A stretch of 6,539 bases of DNA from NCBI GenBank assembly GCA_016931435.1, contig JAFGET010000014.1, positions 1 through 6,539 of the forward strand, given 5' to 3'. This document shows, in pieces, positions 1 to 5,193 of the stretch (positions are counted from its first letter, which is position 1; each line of letters opens with the position of its first letter). This DNA is from Candidatus Omnitrophota bacterium (lineage in GTDB: Bacteria > Omnitrophota > Gorgyraeia > Gygaellales > Profunditerraquicolaceae). Made by a program: the position numbers and the translations under genes. The notes below the pieces were generated by a model. It worked only from the letters and a program-made list of their open reading frames with translations, did no database searches and was not told the DNA's origin.

Positions 1-124
1 CGCTTTTTAATACAACATAGTGCTTTCGAGGGTCCTTTAGCGCGCGGCAAAAAATACAACCGCCTTTTTTCTTAGCCCGGATATACCCGATCCTCCAGGG
101 AGCCCAAAGCTTGTTTGAGTTCAT
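1..124 (-). CDS. HIT-family protein (Ap4A hydrolase/phosphorylase-like), N-terminal part, runs off left edge
   Basis: Reading the minus strand from an ATG at 124-122 gives 41 open codons to the window edge. The product begins MNSNKLWAPWRIGYI and has a Cys-x-x-Cys pair (CIFC, residues 23-26). The LWAPWR opening followed by a CIFC zinc-knuckle-like pair is typical of the bacterial/archaeal HIT proteins related to diadenosine-polyphosphate phosphorylases and hydrolases. The histidine triad itself would lie further along, outside the window, so catalysis cannot be judged. The ATG overlaps the stop of the phosphoesterase gene by 4 nt (ATGA), and an AAGGA lies 10 nt upstream, which together fix the start. 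It is the last visible gene of the second coupled block. Family assignment is from the N-terminal signature only. Confidence 0.8.
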   Translation of the reverse strand, partial: MNSNKLWAPWRIGYIRAKKKGGCIFCRALKDPRKHYVVLKS

Positions 125-609
125 AGCTTAATGATCCTTGCCTCAATCTTATCGTTTATCTCGATTAACCCGTACGATTTATATGGGGCGAATATGGTAT
201 CCGTAGGGCTCCCCGGGTTAAAATATATAACCTTGCCCTTTTGTTGGCATAAGGCGCGGTGCGAATGGCCGAAGATAATCATATCTAACTTTTGATCTTT
301 GAATATCTCGGTTACGGTCCCTATTAATTTATCCGGGTGGCCATGGCCATGCACTACGCCAATTTTAAATCCTGAGATATTAAGGACTTTTTTATCAGGC
401 AATGCATCTTCTGATTGATCGATATCCATATTACCACGCACCGCAATTACTTCTTTGCACGTTTTTTTTAAAACATCCAGGACTCTCGAGTCGATCAGGT
501 CTCCGACGTGGATGACCATGTCCACTTTCTTAAATTCATCCAATACCTGCGCAGGTATATCCTTCGCCCTTTCCGGTATATGCGTATCCGAAATTACCCC
601 TATTCTCAT
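121..609 (-). CDS. YfcE/MJ0936-type metallophosphoesterase
   Basis: A complete 162-residue protein, the usual length for the small single-domain calcineurin-like phosphodiesterases (YfcE, MJ0936). The metallophosphoesterase motifs appear in order: D8-x-H10 (SDTH), G36-D37, G59-N60 (GNMD), the HGH at 87-89, and G114-H115-S116-H117. Together they supply the expected dinuclear metal ligands D8, H10, D37, N60, one His of 87/89, H115 and H117, so the enzyme looks intact. There is no signal peptide, so it should act in the cytoplasm. Family members cleave phosphodiesters such as artificial bis-pNPP, and natural substrates are mostly unknown. Its start overlaps the ATPase stop by 4 nt (ATGA), and its own stop overlaps the HIT gene start in the same way. 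The HIT neighbour suggests a role in nucleotide or dinucleotide turnover, but that is inference. Confidence 0.92.
   Translation of the reverse strand: MRIGVISDTHIPERAKDIPAQVLDEFKKVDMVIHVGDLIDSRVLDVLKKTCKEVIAVRGNMDIDQSEDALPDKKVLNISGFKIGVVHGHGHPDKLIGTVTEIFKDQKLDMIIFGHSHRALCQQKGKVIYFNPGSPTDTIFAPYKSYGLIEINDKIEARIIKL
135..139 (-). promoter_or_regulatory. Shine-Dalgarno for the HIT-family gene
   Basis: AAGGA on the minus strand, inside the last codons of the phosphoesterase gene and 10 nt before the ATG at 124. It supports this ATG as the start although only 41 codons are visible. Confidence 0.5.
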
Positions 610-2198
610 ATGATCACTCTTGGTCTATAATATAGATCGAGTATCTGGTTTAAGCTGTTCAAGTCCCAAGTCAGTATCTTCTCTTCCAGGGCTCTCAATC
701 TTGCGTTGCTGTCGATATCTTTCATCGCCACGATGATCCTTCTTTGCAGTTTATGGCGGTATTTTTTACATTCTTTGGAAAAAAGCGAAATATCTTCTTC
801 GGTCAGGAAATCGCTCTTAAAGGCGATGACCCATAGGCCTTCCTGAGAACGGCAGATAATGCCGCTCTTTAAATTTATATTATCAAACTCAAGAGGCTTG
901 ATTTCCCTGAAATGGTTTAAGCGTATACGCCTTTGTTCGATATTGACTGTTTCATCCTCAAAAAGGCGCAGGAGGTCGGCGATGCGCTCGGAAACCGGCT
1001 TTTCGGAATTCCGCATGAATTCTTCTATCATCAACTCTATATTTTTCCTGAAAGCATCCCGCTGGTTCTTGGCGTCAAAAGACAGGGCATTTATTTTTTC
1101 CTGATAGACAAACTTCATCCAAAACGCGAAAACGCGGTCATTGATGTTCAAAAAATCCCCGTTTCGCGTAAGGGTATCCACCTCCATAAGATGGTTGATC
1201 TTAGAATTCAGTTCTTTTCTCGGCTTGCGCATCAGATGCGAGATCTCTTTTATTTTATTATGGCCGGTTGAAATAAAATGCAACATAGAAATATAATCCT
1301 GGCTGTTACGTAAGTCCAGGAAACGTTTCAGATAATTCGAGAATTTTTGGTTCAATATGCCGGAGGGGTCAAATAATAAATCCTCCATAACACGGGCCAA
1401 TTCCCGCGATCCGGATTTTAAGATGCGTTCGGAGATGATCTTTAGGTAAAAAGGGTGACCGCCGGTAAAATGTATGATGAAGTTCTTCAATCCCTCCTGC
1501 AGGCCGCAGCCTTCCAGTTTTTGCTTCAGGTAAGCGTGGCTTGTCTTGATATCGAACGGCTCAAGCTGGATCAGATGGAAATTCCCGAATAACAGAGAAA
1601 GATTCTTAGAAAGTATGTTTTTCGCCTTAAACTTCAGGGAACTGGTGATGATATACATAGTCTTTTTTTGCGTCAGTAGCAGCTTGGACCATTCCGCATA
1701 AAGACTCCTGCTGCCGAGGCTTTCTAAATTATGGAATTCATCGATAATGACTACGCACGATTTATGCGTCTCCTGAGCGATGACCTCGCATAACGAAAAA
1801 AGATCGGTCATGACCTGGCTCTTTTTTCTTTTTTCAACAGCCGATAAGATAGACTTGATCTTCTCGCAGGTCTTAGGGGCGTACTTCGAGGATTTGACCG
1901 TCAAAAAATCCAAGTCTTCCTTTAAAGAAATAGCGCTATTCATTAAAAAGCTGTAAAGCAAAGTGGCGATAAACCTCTTGGAAAAGGAAGCTATGGATTC
2001 GGGCCTCGCCTCTATGTAAACAGCTAAAATATGATTATCGCAGAACTCGCTCAAGAACTTGGTGATCAGGGAAGTCTTGCCGATCAACTCATCTCCGATA
2101 ATCGCCAAATTCTGCCGGTAGCCTTCCTTAAGCCCTAAAACGCGTTTATTGAGGATGTCCAGCTGATTTTTTCGGCCGAAAAAGATTTCCTGTGTCAT
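606..2198 (-). CDS. Arch_ATPase/STAND-like P-loop ATPase with winged-helix and nuclease-like C-terminal region
   Basis: A 530-residue P-loop ATPase. Visible in order: the FFGRKNQLDIL entry motif (6-16) typical of archaeal-type ATPases; Walker A G35-x4-G40-K41-T42; Walker B CVVIIDEFHNL (148-158, D153/E154); a sensor-1-like TSS at 185-187; the TGGHPFYL motif (245-252); and a winged-helix-like stretch about 300-365 ending in an NDRVFAFWMKF segment that recalls the 'DP.f.FW..f' end of Arch_ATPase proteins. Residues about 380-530 look like a PD-(D/E)XK-type domain (WVIAFKSD at 456-463, then RRIIVA and a terminal WDLNSLNQIL helix). There the expected ExK reads AFK and no partner Asp is evident, so it is probably not a nuclease. 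Its start overlaps the lipoprotein stop by 4 nt and its stop overlaps the phosphoesterase start by 4 nt, so it is translated as part of that block. No clear Shine-Dalgarno precedes it. No specific function can be assigned. Confidence 0.85.
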   Translation of the reverse strand: MTQEIFFGRKNQLDILNKRVLGLKEGYRQNLAIIGDELIGKTSLITKFLSEFCDNHILAVYIEARPESIASFSKRFIATLLYSFLMNSAISLKEDLDFLTVKSSKYAPKTCEKIKSILSAVEKRKKSQVMTDLFSLCEVIAQETHKSCVVIIDEFHNLESLGSRSLYAEWSKLLLTQKKTMYIITSSLKFKAKNILSKNLSLLFGNFHLIQLEPFDIKTSHAYLKQKLEGCGLQEGLKNFIIHFTGGHPFYLKIISERILKSGSRELARVMEDLLFDPSGILNQKFSNYLKRFLDLRNSQDYISMLHFISTGHNKIKEISHLMRKPRKELNSKINHLMEVDTLTRNGDFLNINDRVFAFWMKFVYQEKINALSFDAKNQRDAFRKNIELMIEEFMRNSEKPVSERIADLLRLFEDETVNIEQRRIRLNHFREIKPLEFDNINLKSGIICRSQEGLWVIAFKSDFLTEEDISLFSKECKKYRHKLQRRIIVAMKDIDSNARLRALEEKILTWDLNSLNQILDLYYRPRVII

Positions 2199-2893
2199 GA
2201 TAAGTAAAAATATGGGTTTTGTGGTATATGGCCTTTTCTTATTTCAAAATGCAGGTATGAACGGCCCTCTCTGCATCCTTCGTTAAATTTCGCGATCAGC
2301 CCCCCCCTGTCTATTCTATCTCCTGTTTTGACGGATATCTCCGAATTTAATGCGTAGACAGTAAAGAAACCGTCCTCATGGTCGATGATCACCGTTTTCT
2401 TGAAGCCTGCGAAGTTTAACGCGCAAAAAACTACCCTACCCGAGCGGGAAGCTACCACGATCTTTCCGTGGCTTATCCGGATATTTACCCCTTTATTCAG
2501 CGTATTTTCGTATATTTGCCCGAAAGTAGAAATTATTTCACCCTTAAGCGGCCAGATGAAGTCTTCTTGTTTTTCCGGTTTTTCGGTGATATCTTTTACC
2601 CCGGGGATGAAAATAAGCCGGCCTGTTTCAATACGGTTTGCGTCGGCGATCTTATTTAAGCTTACGAGCTCTTCCAGGGAAACACCGTATTTTTGCGATA
2701 TCCTCCATAATGTCTGCGCGCGTTCTATGCGGTGATAGAATCCTTCTATGCCGGCTAAATGAGGCAGTGGCGCAGGGCCGGTCGTAGCGCAACCAAAAAA
2801 TGTCAGCATGTAAAAAGCAAAAGGAATAAGCCGGAAACGGTAGCCCGTGTCTTTTCTATCTTCATTTTGCCTTTTGCCTTTTTCCTTTCGCAT
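2195..2893 (-). CDS. NlpD-like lipoprotein: LysM plus degenerate LytM/M23 domain
   Basis: As drawn, 232 residues: a basic N-terminus, a hydrophobic stretch about 21-34 ending in TFFGC (lipid-anchor candidate Cys35), a LysM domain (about 52-98, from FYHRIERAQTLWRIS to FIPG) that binds peptidoglycan, and a C-terminal LytM/M23 domain (about 112-229). The zinc sites of active M23 peptidases are mostly lost: HxxxD reads NKGVN (133-137), the YAH motif reads YAL (180-182), and the HLH motif reads YLH (213-215), leaving one His. LysM plus inactive LytM on a lipoprotein is the layout of NlpD, which activates cell-wall amidases in daughter-cell separation; that role is inferred here. The start is uncertain. 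The ATG at 2893 is 7 nt from the tRNA and has no Shine-Dalgarno, whereas an ATG at 2865 in another frame has a purine-rich leader and a better signal peptide (see finding). The gene overlaps the ATPase gene by 4 nt. Confidence 0.85.
   Translation of the reverse strand: MRKEKGKRQNEDRKDTGYRFRLIPFAFYMLTFFGCATTGPAPLPHLAGIEGFYHRIERAQTLWRISQKYGVSLEELVSLNKIADANRIETGRLIFIPGVKDITEKPEKQEDFIWPLKGEIISTFGQIYENTLNKGVNIRISHGKIVVASRSGRVVFCALNFAGFKKTVIIDHEDGFFTVYALNSEISVKTGDRIDRGGLIAKFNEGCREGRSYLHFEIRKGHIPQNPYFYLS
2803..2865 (-). other. Short overlapping reading frame encoding a signal-peptide-like start (candidate true N-terminus of the lipoprotein)
   Basis: On the minus strand an ATG at 2865-2863 follows a purine-rich run (AAAGGAAAAAGG) and opens a 20-codon frame beginning MKIEKTR and continuing through SGLFLLLF to TC, then TGA. 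Its charged start and leucine-rich core are a better export signal than the start of the annotated frame. One extra T in the T5 run (plus-strand A run 2812-2816) would join it to the lipoprotein frame just before YMLTFFGC. It could equally be a chance T-rich overlap. Confidence 0.35.
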
Positions 2894-2897
2894 TATA
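2892..2897 (-). promoter_or_regulatory. Possible -10 element (TATAAT) behind the tRNA
   Basis: A perfect TATAAT on the minus strand, 3 nt past the tRNA discriminator base and overlapping the ATG at 2893. At 17-bp spacing the -35 position falls in the T-arm (TTCGAC), a poor match. If real, transcription would start near 2885, downstream of the annotated ATG, which would favour the ATG at 2865. Could be chance in an AT-rich spot. Confidence 0.2.
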
Positions 2898-2900
2898 TTA

Positions 2901-2971
2901 AGCGGCCAACGGGAGTCGAACCCGTCTCACGAGCTTGGGAAGCTCGGGTAATACCGATATACGATGGCCGC
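2901..2971 (-). tRNA. tRNA-Gly (anticodon CCC)
   Basis: A 71-nt cloverleaf on the minus strand. The 7-bp acceptor stem GCGGCCA/TGGCCGC pairs fully and is followed by discriminator T, as usual for bacterial tRNA-Gly. The D-arm is GTAT/TTAC with one T-T mismatch and a loop containing GG. The anticodon stem CGAGC/GCTCG is perfect around loop TTCCCAA, which puts CCC (2937-2939) at positions 34-36 to read GGG. The variable loop is 4 nt (TGAG). The T-stem is ACGGG/CCCGT with loop TTCGACT. CCA is not encoded (TAA follows). It lies 14 nt after the thiC stop and 7 nt before the annotated lipoprotein start on the same strand, so it is probably processed from a longer transcript. Confidence 0.97.
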
Positions 2972-2983
2972 AACATCATCGAT

Positions 2984-2998
2984 CGCTATTTCTTAGCG
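2984..2998 (-). other. Small stem-loop spanning the thiC stop codon
   Basis: Minus-strand CGCTA-AGAAA-TAGCG forms a perfect 5-bp stem with a 5-nt loop. It contains the thiC TAG and ends 12 nt before the tRNA. There is no U-run, so it is not an intrinsic terminator. It could mark a processing point or protect the thiC 3' end, but a 5-bp stem can also arise by chance. Confidence 0.25.
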
Positions 2999-4269
2999 CA
3001 TTCATCCATCAACCGGATAGAACAATAGTCACCGCACATGGTGCAGACATCGGATAAATGCGGCCTTGAAGAACGACGGTAATCATTCGCCTTATCCGGG
3101 TCTATAGATAATTTAACCTGGGCTTTCCAGTCGCGTTTTTTTCTGGCTAAAGTAAACTCCTTGTCCCATTTTATCGCACCCTTTATCCCCTTAGCCAGAT
3201 CTCCCGCGTGAGCGGCTATTTTTGCCGCCACCACAGCCTCCCGCACGTCCGATAGTGAAGGGTGCCGCAGGTGTTCGGAAGCGGTCACGTAACAGAGAAA
3301 ATCAGCGCCGTAACCTGCCGCTAATGCCCCGCCGATAGAGGCGCTGATATGGTCGTAACCGGCGGCCACGTCCGTAACCAGGGGCCCTAAAACATAAAAA
3401 GGGGCCTGGCGGCATAGTTTTTTTTCTAAAAGAACGTTTTGCTTTATTTCTTCGATCGGCACATGCCCCGGCCCTTCGATCATTGCCTGCACGTTTTTCT
3501 TTCTTGCCCGTAAGGCAAGGTCTCCTAAAATCCTTAGCTCTTCTATCTGGGCGGGATCGGTAGAGTCAAGTATCGAACCTGGCCTTAAGCCATCCCCCAG
3601 GCTCAAGGTGACATCGTAACGGTAAGCTATATCCAATATCCTGTCGTAGTATTCAAAAAAAGGATTTTCTTTTTTGTGCTTCTTTATCCACGCGGCAAGT
3701 ATCGCCCCCCCCCTGGAGACCACTCCCAGGAACCGTTTTTGGGTGCTTAAAGCACGCAGGCTCTTTTTTGTGACTCCGGCATGGATGGTAAAGAAATCGA
3801 CTCCTTCTTTAGCCTGCGTTTCCAAAACAGCCAGGATATCCTCGATATTGAAATCTAAAAAATCTTTTTTTAGGCCTTTTGCCCTTACGGATACTTCATA
3901 GATAGGGACGGTGCCCACCGGCACAGAGGAATGCTTAAGGACTTCGCGGCGCATTCTAATAAGGCTACCCCCGACACTTAAATCCATGACCGCATCCGCC
4001 CCATATTTTATGGCGGCCTTGAGTTTTTTTATTTCATCGTTTATCGTACCTTTATCCGTAGACGTGCCGATATTAGCGTTTACTTTCGTGCTTAACCCTT
4101 TACCGATAGCGCATGGTTTTTCTATCCTGCGGTTTTTATTAAGCGGTATAACCGCCTTGCCTTCTTTTATGTATTTTAAAAGTTGAGTTATACCCAAGCC
4201 TTCCTTCCTGCAGATCTTTTTGACTGTCCCGGTAGCGATGTTATTTTTAGCAAATTCAAGTTGAGTCAT
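2986..4269 (-). CDS. thiC: Phosphomethylpyrimidine synthase (HMP-P synthase), short form
   Basis: A radical-SAM enzyme that rearranges aminoimidazole ribotide (AIR) to HMP-phosphate, the pyrimidine half of thiamin; cytoplasmic and oxygen-sensitive. At 427 residues it is the short form, without the long N-terminal extension of the 631-residue E. coli enzyme. Visible motifs: KVNANIGTS (62-70), DLSVGG (96-101), IHAGV (162-166), SRGG (185-188), SLGDGLRPGSI (223-233), EGPGHVP (265-271), PLVTDVAAGYDHI (296-308) and SEHL (331-334). H269 and H333 have the 64-residue spacing of the zinc-binding His pair in plant and Caulobacter ThiC. The C-terminal cluster motif is C409-x2-C412-x3-C416, one residue shorter than the CX2CX4C of E. 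coli. The start overlaps thiD2 by 4 nt (ATGA) with AAGG 8 nt upstream. Coupling to the HMP-P kinase gene means the product passes to the next pathway enzyme. Confidence 0.97.
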   Translation of the reverse strand: MTQLEFAKNNIATGTVKKICRKEGLGITQLLKYIKEGKAVIPLNKNRRIEKPCAIGKGLSTKVNANIGTSTDKGTINDEIKKLKAAIKYGADAVMDLSVGGSLIRMRREVLKHSSVPVGTVPIYEVSVRAKGLKKDFLDFNIEDILAVLETQAKEGVDFFTIHAGVTKKSLRALSTQKRFLGVVSRGGAILAAWIKKHKKENPFFEYYDRILDIAYRYDVTLSLGDGLRPGSILDSTDPAQIEELRILGDLALRARKKNVQAMIEGPGHVPIEEIKQNVLLEKKLCRQAPFYVLGPLVTDVAAGYDHISASIGGALAAGYGADFLCYVTASEHLRHPSLSDVREAVVAAKIAAHAGDLAKGIKGAIKWDKEFTLARKKRDWKAQVKLSIDPDKANDYRRSSRPHLSDVCTMCGDYCSIRLMDECAKK

Positions 4270-4706
4270 TTTTTTAACCTTTTTGAGATCGCCTTCCCGG
4301 ATTCCTTTTCTATCCGGTAAAGGGAGTATCTTATTTTCTTTATCTTAAGCGCTGCCTGTTTGTGCCTTAGTTTAGCAAATTCTTCCAGGACTCTCGCGGA
4401 TTCTTTCGCGCGCTGCAGGTTAGCAAAAAAAATATCCGCGATGCCGCCCCTTTTTAATTCGCCGAAAGCAATATTTCTTCCTATATCAAGGGCGCTTTCC
4501 CTTTCCCTTAATAAAAAAGCCTTTTCGGAAAAGATCTTGCTGATAGAATCCAGCTTATGGCGCACTTGCCTGAAATCTTCCGTCAGGCGGCGGTTTTCCA
4601 GGATAAAACGCGAAATATCCTCGCAAACGCGTAACCCTTCTTTGGCACGGTTGATATTTGCGTCTACGACTCTGTAAACAGGGTTTTTAAGAGAATTTTT
4701 TGACAA
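4266..4706 (-). CDS. thiD2: ThiD2-type hydroxymethylpyrimidine-phosphate kinase, stand-alone
   Basis: A 146-residue protein matching the ThiD2 domain, a monofunctional HMP-phosphate kinase unrelated to classical ThiD and often fused to the N-terminus of ThiE. Signature segments: YRVVDANINRAKEGLRVCED (11-30), FRQVRHKLD (45-53), ESALDIGRNIAF (70-81), ANLQRAKESARVLEEFAKL (95-113) and IRYSLYRIEKE (125-135). The family converts HMP-P, the ThiC product, to HMP-PP and does not accept free HMP. No ThiE part follows: the frame ends and overlaps thiC by 4 nt. The start is TTG at 4706. An in-frame TAA lies three codons upstream and no ATG precedes the first signature, so TTG is the only credible start. 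It overlaps the hldC end by 20 nt and has no obvious Shine-Dalgarno, so translation is probably coupled. The name rests on recalled family motifs. Confidence 0.88.
   Translation of the reverse strand: MSKNSLKNPVYRVVDANINRAKEGLRVCEDISRFILENRRLTEDFRQVRHKLDSISKIFSEKAFLLRERESALDIGRNIAFGELKRGGIADIFFANLQRAKESARVLEEFAKLRHKQAALKIKKIRYSLYRIEKESGKAISKRLKK
4278..4281 (-). promoter_or_regulatory. Shine-Dalgarno for thiC
   Basis: AAGG on the minus strand in the last codons of thiD2, 8 nt before the ATG at 4269. It supports that start and the ATGA coupling. Confidence 0.55.
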
Positions 4707-5193
4707 TCTGGTTGATTAAATTACTGGTTGAGCGGCGCGCCGTCAGCTTTATCGTAGAGACTCTGCCTCCGCGTGCAAGCACTATATCGCGCCCGACAAT
4801 ATCCTTTATCTTCCAATCAGCCCCCTTTATCAGGACGTCGGGAGAAAGCCGCTTGATTATCTTGTAAGGGGTATCTTCATGGAATAAAGTGACGAAATCC
4901 ACGCTTTGCAGCGCCGCAACTACGCGTAACCTGTCTTTTTGGTTTACCAACGGCCTGTTTTTACCTTTGATTTTCCTGATCGAAGAATCGCTGTTTAAGG
5001 CTACTACCAATATGTCGCCTTTTTTTTTAGCTTCTTCTAAATATTTTACGTGGCCGTAATGGATCAAATCAAAACAGCCGTTTGTAAAGACGATACTTTT
5101 ACCCGCTGCCTTTAATTTCTCAAGGATACACTTGAGCCTCGCGGGGTTTTTTATCTTATCCTCTAAAAAAGTACCCGTTCTACTAAATCGCAT
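4687..5193 (-). CDS. hldC: D-glycero-beta-D-manno-heptose 1-phosphate adenylyltransferase (HldE C-terminal domain alone)
   Basis: Transfers AMP from ATP to heptose-1-phosphate to make ADP-D-glycero-beta-D-manno-heptose, the precursor of LPS inner-core heptose. The 168 residues equal only the C-terminal cytidylyltransferase-like domain of HldE (RfaE2). Motifs: VFTNGCFDLIHYGH (35-48) with the nucleotidyltransferase HxGH at 45-48, NSDSS and KGKNRPL (67-83), RLRVVAAL (88-95), KGADW (123-127), IVGRDIV (132-138), and the closing RRSTSNLI (153-160). The kinase half is absent here, so a separate hldA is expected elsewhere. The ATG at 5193 lies inside gmhA (31-nt overlap) and the end overlaps thiD2 by 20 nt, so the three are probably co-translated. 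The first 18 residues before the conserved core are unremarkable, and a slightly later start cannot be excluded. Related transferases such as glycerol-3-P cytidylyltransferase are less likely given the gmhA neighbour. Confidence 0.93.
   Translation of the reverse strand: MRFSRTGTFLEDKIKNPARLKCILEKLKAAGKSIVFTNGCFDLIHYGHVKYLEEAKKKGDILVVALNSDSSIRKIKGKNRPLVNQKDRLRVVAALQSVDFVTLFHEDTPYKIIKRLSPDVLIKGADWKIKDIVGRDIVLARGGRVSTIKLTARRSTSNLINQIVKKFS

Noticed and set aside
933..1271. Plus-strand open frame of 112 codons
   Set aside because: It lies fully inside the ATPase gene, shows no recognisable domain or ribosome site, and mirrors the codon pattern of the minus-strand gene.
2869..2882. Tandem heptamer (GCCTTTT on the plus strand) near the lipoprotein start as a phase-variable switch
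   Set aside because: Only two full copies are present; too short for frequent slippage, although a copy change would shift the frame.
2195..2893. Active M23 endopeptidase
   Set aside because: Most zinc ligands are replaced (NKGVN, YAL, YLH), so a catalytic call is not supported.
2937..2939. tRNA-Gly with anticodon TCC
   Set aside because: Loop TTCCCAA flanked by the perfect CGAGC/GCTCG stem puts CCC, not TCC, at positions 34-36.
2894..2985. Intrinsic terminator between the two gene blocks
   Set aside because: Apart from the tRNA fold itself and a 5-bp stem at the thiC stop, there is no stem followed by a T-run on the minus strand.
2759..3028. Plus-strand open frame of 89 codons crossing the tRNA
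   Set aside because: It reads through the antisense of the tRNA and the ends of two minus-strand genes; the peptide has no family features. The other plus-strand frames (for example 2385-2735, 3674-3901, 3911-4186, 4360-4677, 5473-5760, 6081-6290) are antisense shadows too.
4266..4706. ThiE (thiamin-phosphate synthase) annotation for the ThiD2 gene
   Set aside because: Only the ThiD2-like region is present; no TIM-barrel ThiE portion follows before the stop and thiC.
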